The notes: generated by a model from the letters alone, not told the origin. A DNA stretch of 64,000 nt from Forficula auricularia (GCA_024734495.1 JALMQS010000099.1:67998483-68062482), one strand, 5' to 3'; counted from the first letter of the stretch, positions 48,069-60,500 are shown. A program made the numbers and translations.

Positions 48069-49389
48069 AGTCGTTTAGATTATTTTCTATGAAGCTTAAA
48101 ATTGTAAGGAATTTATTAGCCTTGTTTTCACAATTGGAGAGTAAACTGTTGAGATCTTTAATCGCTCTAAGTGATTCACTAATGTTGCACTGATTGTTTA
48201 GTTTGTTTACTTCAGTAATGAGTTCAGTGAACCCAGCTGTATTGCTATTGTTTTGTCTATTTACCTGTACTTTAACTGGTTCGTTTGTGTGTCCGTTTGT
48301 TGTTGTTGTTGAGGCTTGCTGGGTGTTCCAGGGGCTTGTTATTGTCTCTTTTGTTCTCAGCTGAGGGAAGTTGAGTTTATCCTTTGGGGGGGGCGGGTTG
48401 AGGGTACACTTTGGGATGGGGCATTGTCTTATTTCTCATTGTCTCTAGCCTTTTTATGTACACTGGGCATTTCGTATAGTTTGCTAAATGTGGCCCTTTG
48501 CAGTTTGCACAGGTTGGAGCTTGAGTTTTAGCTAGTGCGCATGATGCTGACAAGTGCCCCGATCCACATTTGAGGCAGCGGGGGGGAGGTGACAATTAGA
48601 AGTGGCATGCCCCCACTCCTGACACCTGTGGCACTGTATTGTTCTTTTTTTGTTTATCACTTTTTCCCACTTTATATATACGTGGTTCATTGTTTTTATT
48701 TGGGCGATTTTTGCCAGTGTCACTGAGCTGTTGGTGACTACCATGTACATCGGTGGTCCCTCGCTCCTCATTCTGAATACCTTTTGCACTGGTATTCCTT
48801 TGCTAGTAAGAATATCACTTATTATTTCATGTTCGTTGGCGTCAGCGTATGGCAGTCCTTTGAGTACGAAGGCGTGAGTTTTTATTGATTTGTCTGTGAA
48901 TGTGTAGAATTCTGCCTTTTGTTTCACAAGATGTTCCTTGAAGTTTGTCCACTCTGTTTCTGAGTTTATGAAAAGAGTGGTTTTGTCCTTACCTGTTTTA
49001 ATATTGAATCCCTGTTTTATTGTTTTTTCCAGGGTTTTTATCATTTCTTTTATTTTTTCTTGGTTGGGATGTCCCTTGAAGATTATCGGGGGAGTCTTTG
49101 TTTTCTTTTTATTTGTATTTATTTCAGGGATTGTACCTGGTGTCTGGCTGGTTGTCTGTTCTTCTTCGTTTAGGTTGGCGAGGATTTCGTATACGTTCGA
49201 CGTCTGGATTGGATTGGCCGTTACATTGTCCATCTTTTTCATGTGTTTCGCTGGTTCGTCTTGATCTGTTTTATTTTTTCTTTTATTTGTTTGACGGACA
49301 AAATAAAAGGCATTGAAGTTTAATTCTTCTTCGGCGGTCATTGTAGATCCGTCGTCTTCATTACTTGTAGAATTAACTGGTATTTTCAC
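48058..49389 (-). CDS. LINE ORF1 (Gag-like, zinc knuckles), two frame breaks
   Basis: It starts at ATG 49389. The N-terminal part (through QCHRCQEWGHATSNC) is in one frame to about 48590. The next knuckles (CLKCGSGHLSASC, CANCKGPHLANYTKC) are in a second frame to about 48390. The C-terminus (FTELITEVNKLNNQC…FLTILSFIENNLNDYAL) is in a third, ending with TAA at 48058-48060. The three CCHC-type knuckles and the preceding PRE_C2HC-like region are typical of Jockey-clade Gag, an RNA-binding protein. Both breaks fall at G runs (48580-48586 and 48386-48393), so they may be homopolymer sequencing errors. The ORF1 stop overlaps the ORF2 start by 11 bases, as is usual for tightly coupled LINE ORFs. Confidence 0.85.
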
Positions 49390-49576
49390 TTTTTACACTA
49401 ATTATATTTTAATTTTTTAATTTATAATTTTAAAAGAAAAAGAAAAATATATTTTCAGGTTGTTGTGGTTGTTTCACTGGTAATAGGCCCTTGAGGGTCG
49501 TTTTTAAGGTTAACTGTGGACACTTGTTGGGAGAGAAGAGGGAAGGTCTTTACTCGGCAACGGTCAACAAGGGAAT

Positions 49577-50995
49577 GAACTCTTGAACTATAGTCATTGG
49601 CTCTACCGATTACTCCATTTCGACATTAATATTTCTATCTTGATTTCTCTTACTAAAACTAGATATTTTTGATTTGGACTTTGTGTCGTGAGATAATATT
49701 GTATTCATTTGAACTCGAATGAAAATGAAAACACACAATGAGATTTTAAATTAAGAGACATTAAATATATAATAATGTCACGAGGCAAATTTGAAATATA
49801 ATCGTCAGCGCGGCTCCAATCGATTTTTTTTCATTAACCAGGCAAATTTGAAATTCTAATTTCTAATTTGGACTCGAGTCTTGAAATGAAAGACTCCAAT
49901 TCATTTTGAAACGGTTTCAAAACGGTAGTTATGTCTCGTTTTTTTTTCGTTTTGCAACTGTGTTGTACCATCGATTAAATTATAAGTCACAAAGATTACC
50001 AATGCAACCGTTACAAAAATGTTGGCGACAATCTTAGTTTTCTTAGTAAAATAGTTTTCGGAGTTATTGGGATGGAAAGAACGCAGAAATGCTAAAAAAA
50101 AAAAAATTTGAAAAATTAACAACTCGTAATAAAACCTGTGAAAACGAAGCTAATGGAAAAATAAAAAATACGTTATTTTATAATTTTTATTTTTCGTCTA
50201 GAAAAATATATAATTTCCGTGAAATACCACATATAGATCTATATCTAAGGAGGGTGCACAATTGTAACAACTGACTTCTGGCCCGGCCTCACTAAACTAT
50301 GTTTAATATATCTTATGTGCTTTTGTATTTAAGCACCAACACTGTATTAGTGTATTATAATTGTGAAAAAATACTCAAAAATTTCAATAATGTAATTATT
50401 AACCGATTTCAAAAAAAGGAGGAGGTTCTCTATTCGATTGAATTTTTTTTTTTTTTTTTTTTTTTTTTTGTCTATGCTACCTCACATCTCCGCCAATTAT
50501 GAACCGATTTTGATTATTTTTTTTTTGTATTGGGTTCAGTCTAAGATTTCCGATCAGTCCTTGCCTTTTACTTTATCCAATGCAAAGCATGGGCAAAGTA
50601 ATGTAGCCGTCAACTCTCGGGAGCAAGCGCGTGTGGCTTCAAAGGGTCCTCAGTTAAAGACTACGGAACCCATGGACCCAATTAAAGTCACAAATTGTAG
50701 TATTCAATTAGGCCTCCTGAATTTTAGCACGTGACGGTTTTGCCAAAAATTACAAGGGGTCTCGTCGAGAGGCCAAAAGTGCGATTTTTACTTTATCCAA
50801 TGCAAAGCATGGGTAAAGTATTGTAATCGCTCTCGGGGCAAGCGTGGCTTCAAAGGGTCCTCAGGTAAAGACTACGGAACCCATGGACTCAATTAAAGTC
50901 ACAAATTGTAGTATTCAATTAGGTTGAATTTTAGCACGTGACGGTTTTGCCAAAAATTACATGGGGTCTCGTCGAGAGGCCAAAAAGGGCGATTT
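49577..50995. repeat. Composite repeat, right copy beside the LINE
   Basis: It begins inside the tRNA-like head (gaactcttgaactatagtca), lacking the B-box present on the left. It then follows the left copy through the palindrome-family fragment, the GAGG start (50401) and the tttactttatccaatgcaaa block. That block is tandemly duplicated here (50568-50785 and 50788-50995). Many one- to three-base insertions relative to the left copy are present. Confidence 0.75.
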
Positions 50996-50999
50996 TTTC

Positions 51000-51535
51000 A
51001 TTTAGTGCGTGCGTATGGATGGATGTATGGATGTATGGATGTATGTATGTTATCGTTTTTTGGCCCACGATTTTTTCCACACCGTTGCACCGATTGAAAT
51101 GAAATTGAAAACCTACCATTAGTTTAACAAAATGAAGCGCTGATTAGTTTTTGGTACATATCGACCCACAAACATTAGTACTTTATTTCAGTACTTTTTT
51201 AGTTTTTTCTAAATATCTTGAAAATGACTTAACCAATTTTGATGAAATTTAATATCCTAATTAAGTACCTTGGGGACCACAAAAAGGATAAATAAAGTTT
51301 TTAGTAAAATTATATTTTAAAGTACTTTACTCTAGAGTAAGAGAGTACTTTTTTAATTTTTTTAATTCTTTAAAATTTATTCATTTGAACCTTTTAATAT
51401 AGCTCATTTAGCCTTGCTTAAATAAGAATGGATAGGCTTCTCTCTGTGAAATGCTAAAAATTTGGGAGGAAATTTTATAAGTAACCATAGCAACTGCGTT
51501 GTTTTCTTATCCTTACCTTTGCAGAAGACATAGAG
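51000..51535 (+). repeat. Block R, copy 1
   Basis: It starts tcatttagtgcgtgcgtatg with a ggatgtat microsatellite and continues with gcccacgattttttccacac. It is nearly identical to 52925-53455. Together the two copies bracket the inverted 119-bp satellite. Confidence 0.8.
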
Positions 51536-51539
51536 GAAC

Positions 51540-52800
51540 CGACTTTAAACCAAAAATAGCGATTGATTCTCATCAAATACTTGAGGAATAACCATTCTAT
51601 ATTGGATTTTTGACGTTTCGGTTTTTATTGGTGACCATTGCTGAGGACATAGATGAATCGACTTTAAACCAAAAATAGCGATTGATTCTCATCAAATACT
51701 TGAGGAATAACCATTCTATATTGGATTTTTGACGTTTCTGGTATTTATTGGTGACCATTGCTGAAGACATAGAGGAATCGACTTTAAACCAAAAATAGCG
51801 ATTGATTCTCATCAAATACTTGAGGAATAACCATTCTATATTGGATTTTTGACGTTTCGGTATTTATTGGTGACCATTGCTGAAGACATAGAGAAATCGA
51901 CTTTAAACCAAAAATAGCGATTGAGTCTCATCAAATACTTGAGAAATAACCATTCTATATTGGATTTTTGACGTTTCGGTTTTAATTGGTAACCATTGCT
52001 GAAGACATAGAGGTATCGACTTTAAACCAAAAATAGCGATTGATTCTCATCTAGTACTTGAGGAATAACCATTTTATATTGGATTTTTGAGGTTTCGGTT
52101 TTTATTGATAACCATTGCTGAAGACATGGAGGAATCGACTTAAAATCAAAAATAGCCATCGATTCTCATCTAATACTTGAGGAATAACAATTCTACATTA
52201 GGTTTTTGACGTTTCGATTATTATTGGTAACCAGTGCTGAAGACATGGAGGAATCGACTTAAAATCAAAAATAACGATCGATTCATATCTAATACTAGAG
52301 GAATAACCTTATTGCATTCCATTTTTGATGTTTTGACTATTAATGGCAACCTCTACTGAAAACGTGGAAGAATAGACTTAAAATCAAAAGACTAAAATCT
52401 TTTTTGGTAAACAACTCATGCTTGAGTTGTTTGCCATAAAAGAATTTAGTCTTTTTGATTTTAAGTCTATTCTTCCACGTTTTCAGTAGAGGTTGCCATT
52501 AATAGTCAAAACATCAAAAATGGAATGCAATAAGGTTATTCCTCTAGTATTAGATAAGAATCGATCGTTATTTTTGATTTTAAGTCGATTCCTCCATGCC
52601 TTCAGCAATGGTTACCAATAATAATCGAAACGTCAAAAACCTAATGTAGAATTGTTATTCCTCAAGTATTAGATGAGAATCGATGGCTATTTTTGATTTT
52701 AAGTCGATTCCTCCATGTCTTCAGCAATGGTTACCAATAAAAACCGAAATGTCAAAAATCAAACGTAGAATGGTTATTCCTCAACTATTAAATGAGAATT
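51540..52800. repeat. 119-bp satellite arranged as a giant foldback
   Basis: Units starting gactttaaaccaaaaatagc begin at about 51540, 51660, 51780, 51899, 52018, 52137, 52256 and 52375 (period 119-120). At about 52420 (aactcatgcttgagttg) the orientation flips and about three units run back in reverse to about 52800. A minus-strand open frame across three units is the repeat itself. Confidence 0.85.
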
Positions 52801-52924
52801 ATTTTTGAATTAATGTCAATATGAACTACAAATTGCAAGTGAAATGTGATTAATAATAAAGGAACAAACATATTAATATTTCAAATGAATTTGGATAAAG
52901 TTTAGCAACGATCCGTTGCAGTTT

Positions 52925-53455
52925 ATTTCATTTAGTGCGTGCGGATGTATGGATGGATGTATGGATGGATGTATGTTATCGTTTTTTGGCCCACGATTTT
53001 TTCCACACCGTTGCACCGATTGAAATGAAATTGAAAACCTACCATTAGTTTAACAAAATGAAGCGCTGATTAGTTTTTGGTACATATCGGCCCACAAACA
53101 TTAGTACTTTATTTCAGTACTTTTTTAGTTTTTTCTAAATATTTTGAAAATAACTTAACCAATTTTGATGAAATTTATTATCCTAATTAAGTACCTTGGG
53201 GACCACAAAAAAGGTTAAATAAAGTTTTTAGTAAAATTATATTTTAAAGTACTTTACTCAAGAGTAAGATAGTACTTTTTTTTAATTTTTATATTTTAAA
53301 TTCTTTAAAATTTATTCATTGGATCGTTTTAATATAGCTCATTTAACCTTGCTTAAGTAAGAATGGATAGGCTTCTCTCTGTGAAATGCTAAAAATTTGG
53401 GAGGAAATTTTATAAGTAACCATAGCAACTGCGTTGTTTTCTTATCCGTTACCTT
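52925..53455 (+). repeat. Block R, copy 2
   Basis: A direct repeat of 51000-51535 with few differences, preceded by ggataaagtttagcaacgat, which is also found at 62820. Confidence 0.8.
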
Positions 53456-53715
53456 TGCTGAAGAGATAGAGGAATCGAGTTAAAATCAAAAATAACGATT
53501 GATTCTCATCTAGTACTTGAGGAATAACCATTATATATTGAATTTTTGACGTTTCGGTTTTTATTGGTAACCATTGCTGAAGACATAGAGGAATCGGGTT
53601 AAAATCAAAAATAGCGATTGATTCTCATCTAGTACTTGAGGAATAACCATTCTATATTGGATTTTTGACGTTTCGGTTTTTATTGGTAACCATTGCTGAA
53701 GACATGGAGGAATCC
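53455..53715 (+). repeat. Further 119-bp satellite units
   Basis: Two units in the same orientation as the left arm of the foldback, ending at aggaatccacg, after which sequence becomes unique. Confidence 0.8.
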
Positions 53716-54160
53716 ACGTGAAAGAATTGGGGTAAATATTGTACTATAGTATAGGTATACCTATCATAGGTAAACAAGTTCACAGAGCCTAGAGGGGCGT
53801 CAGCGAGTCCCTTTGTATTGGACGTTTAATAAATCATCCCCCAAAGATTACATTTTCGTCGCCAGTTGGCGCTAAAGTCGTGACGCATGGTCACTATAAG
53901 AAATAAAAAATAATAAGATAAACATAAATCTACGCACTGAGTCCACGCTCAGCCATATAAGACGAATGAAATTCAATTAAAAACTTTAGTTATATTGCCG
54001 ACAATCCAGGGTAGAAAAGTGGTATTGTTTTTTGAGGCCAGTACTCTTGGTAACCAATTTTGAATTTTACTTTGAGTTCATCGTTAGAGGCGAGTGAAAG
54101 TCGAATGGTATTCAGTAAACACGGCTAAAAAATTGGTAGAGGTAAGTGAAAATTTAGTGA
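53716..54160 (+). other. Unique interval upstream of the 541-bp array
   Basis: A moderate-GC stretch (53770-53900) is followed by sequence ending near 54150 in gaggtaagtgaaaat, a good donor-type splice motif (AG/GTAAGT). No open frame of length. It could hold a first exon of the array locus, but this is inference. Confidence 0.3.
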
Positions 54161-54164
54161 GATA

Positions 54165-54460
54165 GATAGGGACAGTGAGGGGTATATAAGGAGGGGGGAG
54201 ATAGGGAGGGGTAAATGAGGGGGGGGAGATAGGGACAATGGGTCCCTGTTGCGAGGCTATATAAGGGGGAGAGAGACAGGGAGATGGTCAGTATGTGTCA
54301 GTCAGTGACGAGTGAAACATCGACTGTGAGTGTAAGGAGGGGGGAATTTAGGGACAATGGGAACCTGGTGAGGGGTATATAAAGGGGAGAAAGATAGGGA
54401 GATGGTAAATATGTGTCAGGCAGTGACGAATGAAACATCGACTGTGAGTGTTCCAATATA
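54165..54460 (+). repeat. Purine-rich minisatellite with TATATAA units
   Basis: tatataa occurs at 54183, 54258 and 54376, each followed by a G/A-rich stretch. The last two units also share the block gtgacgagtgaaacatcgac (with small changes), giving a period near 118 for those units. It lies 150-450 bases before the first array unit. The TATA-like motifs are suggestive but unproven. Confidence 0.6.
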
Positions 54461-54599
54461 GCCTCCCCACCTTCATCCACCCTCTCAACTGACTCCAAAC
54501 CTCACTAATAAACAACTCTTCATCCCTTATATTAATTAACTGCATAGAATCCAAGAAGCCAGTAAATATAAATTTATTTATTAAATTTGCGAACGTGAA

Positions 54600-57500
54600 T
54601 AAAATATTAATATCTGGGTAACGGGTAGGTAGGTACTTCTATTGTTCTTATAGATAAAGATATACAGATCCACTTCAGGTGCTGACATCCCTGCCCAAAT
54701 ATTAAGAGAATCATGTCCTATCCCTAATCCTAACCAACTGTTTTCTATCCGTGTTTTCACAATTACTTATTCCTTCGAAGTGTTTCGCGAGTATATATTT
54801 ACTTGTGCGGGAGTGTACGTAAGTGTGTTCCGTTCCTGTGGGGTCACAGTATTCCAGGTTCAGACACGAGACATTGGCTGTAAAGGTAACATATCTTTAT
54901 AATACTCTATTCTTATAATTATATAAGTAAGAATTACTATAAATTTTTCAAGTACTTTTTTATAATTTTTAAAAAATAAAAAACCATTATATAAATAATA
55001 TATTTAATATAATTTTATTCCGAATATTTTTTTAAAAAATACTTTCACTTCCCTATATGTTTTTACTAATAATATTTTTTTCTTTTTTCAGGTAGGTGCT
55101 CGTCCTACTAATATTAACATTTGTGGCCAGAGTATTCCAGGTCCAAGCAGGAGACTTTCTCTGTAAAGGTAAGATAACTTTATAATACTCTATTCATATA
55201 TAAGTAAGAAATACTCAAAATTTTTCAAGTAATTTTTTCGATTTTTTAAAAAAAATTTCAAATTTAATAAATAATATCTTAAATATAATTTTCTTTAGAA
55301 TATTTGAATAAAAACTACTTTCACTTCCCTATATGTTTTTACTAATAATATTTTTTTCTTATTTCAGGTAGGTGCTCATCCTACTAATATTAACATTTAG
55401 AGTAAGTATTAGATTTTCTTCATTTATGGAAAATCAAATACTTTATCTTTGGGTAACGGGTAGTTGTGTACTTCTTTATTCTTATAAATAAAGATGTACA
55501 GACCTACTTCAGGGGCTGGCGTACCTGCCCACGTGAGCTTATATCTTTTCCCTAATCCTATCCAACTTCATTCCGTGTTTTCACAAATCCATATTCCTTC
55601 GAAGTGTTTCGAGAATATATTTTTACTTGTGCGGGAGTGTAAAGTGTGTTTCTGTATGGCAAGAGTATTCCAGGTCCAAGCAGGAGACTTTATCTCTTCT
55701 GTAAAGGTAAAATATCTTTATAATATTCTATTCATATATAAGTAAGAAATTCTCTAAATTTTTCAAATAATTTTTTCGATTTTTTAAAAAAAATTTCAAA
55801 TTAAATAAATAATATATTAAATATAATTTTCTTTAGAATGTTTATATAAAAAAATACTTGAAATTATCTATATTATTTTACTAATAATATTGTTTTTTCT
55901 TTTTTCAGGTAGGTGCTCATCCTACTAATATTAACATTTAGAGTAAGTATTAGATTTTCTTCATTTATGGAAAATCAAATACTTTATCTTTGGGTAACGG
56001 GTAGTTGTGTACTTCTTTATTCTTATAAATAAAGATGTACAGACATACTTCAGGGGCTGGCGTACCTGCCCACGTGAGCTTATATCCTTTCCCTAATCCT
56101 ATGCAACTTCAATCCCTGTTTTCACAAATCCATATTCCTTCGAAGTGTTTCGCGAGTATTTTTTTACTTGTTCGCGAGTGTAAAGTGTGTTCCTCTGTGG
56201 CCAGAGTATTCCATGTCCAACCAGGGGACTTTCTCTCTTCTGTAAAGGTAAAATATCTTTATAATACTCTATTCATATATAAGTAACAAATACTCTAAAT
56301 TTTTCAAGTAATTTTTTCGTTTTTTTTTTTTTTTTTTTTTTAAATTTCAAATTAAACAAATAATATATTTAATATAATTTTCTTTTAAAATATTTGAATA
56401 AAAAATACTTGAAATTATCTATATTATTTTACTAATAATATTTTTTTTCTTATTTCAGGTAGGTGCTCATCCTACTAATATTAACATTTAGAGTAAGTAT
56501 TTGATTTTCTTATTTTCTTGAAAACCAAATACTTTATCTTAGGGTAACGGGTAGTTGTGTACTTCTTTATTCTTAAAAATAAAGATGTACAGATCTACTT
56601 CAGGGGCTGGCGTACCTGCCCACGTGAGCTTATATCCTTTCCCTAATCCTATCCAACTTCATTCCGTGTTTTCACAAATCCATATTCCTTCGAAGTGTTT
56701 CGCGAATATATTTTTACTTGTGCGGGAGTGTAAAGTGTGTTCCTGTATGGCCAGAGTATTCCAGGTCCAAGCAGGAGACTTTATCTCTTCTGCAAAGGTA
56801 AAATATCTTTATAATATTCTATTCATATATGAGTAAGAAATTCTCTCAATTTTTAAAATAAATTTTTCGATTTTTTAAAAAAAAATTTCAAATTAAATAA
56901 ATAATATATTAAATATAATTTTCTTTAGAATGTTTATATAAAAAAATACTTGAAATTATCTATATCATTTTACTAATAATATTTTTATTTCTTATTTCAG
57001 GTAGGTGCTCGTCTTACTAATATTAACATTTAGAGTAAGTATTTGATTTTCTTATTTTCTTGAAAACCAAATACTTTATCTTAGGGTAACGGGTAGATGT
57101 GTACTTCCTTATTCTTAAAAATAAAGATGTACAGATCTACTTCAGGGGCTGGCGTCCCTGCCCACGTGAGCTTATATCCTTTCCCATATTCTATCCAAAT
57201 TCAATCCTTGTTTTCACAAATCCATATGTGTTTCGCGAGTATTTTTTACTTGTTCGCGAGTGTAAAGTGTGTTCCTCTGTGGCCAAAGTATTCCATGTCC
57301 AACCAGGGGACTTTCTCTCTTCTGTAAAGGTAAAATATCTTTATAATACTCTATTCATATATAAGTAACAAATACTCTAAATTTTTAAAGTAATTTTTTC
57401 GTTTTTTTTTGTTTTTTTTTAAATTTCAAATTAAACAAATAATATATTTAATATAATTTTCTTTAAAATATTTGAATAAAAAAATACTTTAAATTATCTA

Positions 57501-60500
57501 TATCATTTTACTAATAATATTTTTTTCTTATTTCAGGTAGGTGCTCATCCTACTAATATTAATATTTAGAGTAAGTATTTGATTTTCTTCATTTTCTTGA
57601 AAACCAAATACTTTATCTTAGGGTAACGGGTAGTTGTGTACTTCTTTATTCTTAAAAATAAAGATGTACAGATCTACTTCAGGGGCTGGCGTACCTGCCC
57701 ACGTGAGCTTATACCCTTTCCCTAATCCTATCCAACTTCATTCCGTGTTTTCACAAATCCATATTCCTTCGAAGTGTTTCGCGAATATATTTTTACTTGT
57801 GCGGGAGTGTAAAGTGTGTTCCTGTATGGCCAGAGTATTCCAGGTCCAAGCAGGAGACTTTATCTCTTCTGCAAAGGTAAAATATCTTTATAATATTCTA
57901 TTCATATATGAGTAAGAAATTCTCTCAATTTTTAAAATAAATTTTTCGATTTTTTAAAAAAAATTTCAAATTAAATAAATAATATATTAAATATAATTTT
58001 CTTTAGAATGTTTATATAAAAAGATACTTGAAATTATCTATATCATTTTACTAATAATATTTTTATTTCTTATTTCAGGTAGGTGCTCGTCTTACTAATA
58101 TTAACATTTAGAGTAAGTATTTGATTTTCTTATTTTCTTGAAAACCAAATACTTTATCTTTGGGTAACGGGTAGTTGTGTACTTCTTTATTCTTAAAAAT
58201 AAAGATGTACAGATCTACTTCAGGGGCTGGCGTACCTGCCCACGTGAGCTTATATCCTTTCCCTAATCCTATCCAACTTCATTCCGTGTTTTCACAAATC
58301 CATATTCCTTCGAAGTGTTTCGCGAATATATTTTTACTTGTGCGGGAGTGTAAAGTGTGTTCCTGTATGGCCAGAGTATTCCAGGTCCAAGCAGGAGACT
58401 TTATCTCTTCTGTAAAGGTAAAATATCTTTATAATATTCTATTCATATATAAGTAAGAAATTCTCTAAATTTTTCAAAATAATTTTTTCGATTTTTTAAA
58501 AAAAAATTTCAAATTAAATAAATAATATATTAAATATAATTTTCTTTAGAATGTTTATATAAAAAATACTTGAAATTATCTATATTATTTTACTAATAAT
58601 ATTGTTTTTCTTATTTCAGGTAGGTGCTCATCCTACTAATATTAACATTTAGAGTAAGTATTAGATTTTCTTCATTTATGGAAAATCAAATACTTTATCT
58701 TTGGGTAACGGGTAGTTGTGTACTTCTTTATTCTTATAAATAAAGATGTACAGACCTACTTCAGGGGCTGGCGTACCTGCCCACGTGAGCTTATATCCTT
58801 TCCCTAATCCTATCCAACTTCAATCCGTGTTTTCACAAATCCATATTCCTTCGAAGTGTTTCGCGAGTATATTTTTACTTGTGCGCGAGTGTAAAGTGTG
58901 TTCCTCTGTGGCCAGAGTATTCCATGTCCAACCAGGAGACTTTCTCTCTTCTGTAAAGGTAAAAAATATCTTTATAATACTCTATTCATATATAAGTAAC
59001 AAATACTCTAAATTTTTCAAGTAATTTTTTCGTTTTTTTTTGTTTTTTTTTAAATTTCAAATTAAACAAATAATATATTTAATATAATTTTCTTTAAAAT
59101 ATTTGAATAAAAAATACTTGAAATTATCTATATTATTTTACTAATAATATTTTTTCTTATTTCAGGTAGGTGCTCATCCTACTAATATTAACATTTAGAG
59201 TAAGTATTTGATTTTCTTATTTTCTTGAAAACCAAATACTTTATCTTAGGGTAACGGGTAGTTGTGTACTTCTTTATTCTTAAAAATAAAGATGTACAGA
59301 TCTACTTCAGGGGCTGGCGTACCTGCCCACGTGAGCTTATATCCTTTCCCTAATCCTATCCAACTTCATTCCGTGTTTTCACAAATCCATATTCCTTCGA
59401 AGTGTTTTCGATGAATATATTTTTACTTGTGCGGGAGTGTAAAGTGTGTTCCTGTATGGCCAGAGTATTCCAGGTCCAAGCAGGAGACTTTATCTCTTCT
59501 GCAAAGGTAAAATATCTTTATAATATTCTATTCATATATGAGTAAGAAATTCTCTCAATTTTTAAAATAAATTTTTCGATTTTTAAAAAAAAAATTTCAA
59601 ATTAAATAAATAATATATTAAATATAATTTTCTTTAGAATGTTTATATAAAAAAATACTTGAAATTATCTATATTATTTTACTAATAATATTGTGTTTTC
59701 TTATTTCAGGTAGGTGCTCATCCTACTAATATTAACATTTAGAGTAAGTATTAGATTTTCTTCATTTATGGAAAATCAAATACTTTATCTTTGGGTAACG
59801 GGTAGTTGTGTACTTCTTTATTCTTATAAATAAAGATGTACAGACATACTTCAGGGGCTGGCGTACCTGCCCACGTGAGCTTATATCCTTTCCCTAATCC
59901 TATGCAACTTCAATCCCTGTTTTCACAAATCCATATTCCTTCGAAGTTTTGTTTCGCGAGTATTTTTTTACTTGTTCGCGAGTGTAAAGTGTGTTCCTCT
60001 GTGGCCAGAGTATTCCATGTCCAACCAGGGGACTTTCTCTCTTCTGTAAAGGTAAAATATCTTTATAATACTCTATTCATATATAAGTAACAAATACTCT
60101 AAATTTTTCAAGTAATTTTTTCGTTTTTTTTTTAATTTCAAATTAAACAAATAATATATAATTTTCTTTAAAATGCTTGAATAAAAAATACTTTAAATTT
60201 TCTATATTATTTTACTAATAATGTTGTTTTCTTTTTTCAGGTAGGTGCTCATCCTACTAATATTAACATTTAGAGTAAATATTAGATTTTCCTTATTTTC
60301 TGGAAAATCAAATACTTTATCTTAGGGTAACAGGTAGATGTGTACTTCTTTATTCTTAAAAATAAAGATGTACAGATCTACTTCAGGGGCTGGCGTCCCT
60401 GCCCACGTGAGCTTATATCCTTTCCCATATCCTATCCAAATTCAATCCTTGTTTTCACAAATCCTTATTCCTCCGAAATCGAAATGTTTCGCGAGTATAT

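Larger units (their letters stand above)
46273..49576 (-). mobile_element. Jockey-type LINE, 3'-truncated
   Basis: On the minus strand: 5' UTR (about 49576-49390), ORF1, ORF2. The element stops inside the reverse transcriptase just after the AFDRVW motif, at about 46273, where sequence of the flanking composite repeat begins. Loss of the 3' half is opposite to normal LINE 5' truncation, so it points to recombination or deletion rather than incomplete reverse transcription. The two flanks are two copies of the same repeat, not the two halves of one. Confidence 0.85.

Noticed and set aside
46885..49316. Plus-strand open frames opposite the LINE
   Set aside because: They are antisense shadows of ORF1 and ORF2.
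45082..50790. LTR retrotransposon with 1.2-kb LTRs
   Set aside because: The direct repeats are composites of other families without TG..CA ends, and the interior is a non-LTR element.
51541..52260. Ribozyme-like motif in the 119-bp unit (gacgtttcgg…cttcag)
   Set aside because: GAAACGTC is present on the minus strand but no CTGANGA precedes it in the right order.
51540..52800. CRISPR-like repeat array
   Set aside because: The units are 119-120 bp throughout with no spacer pattern, and the DNA is eukaryotic.
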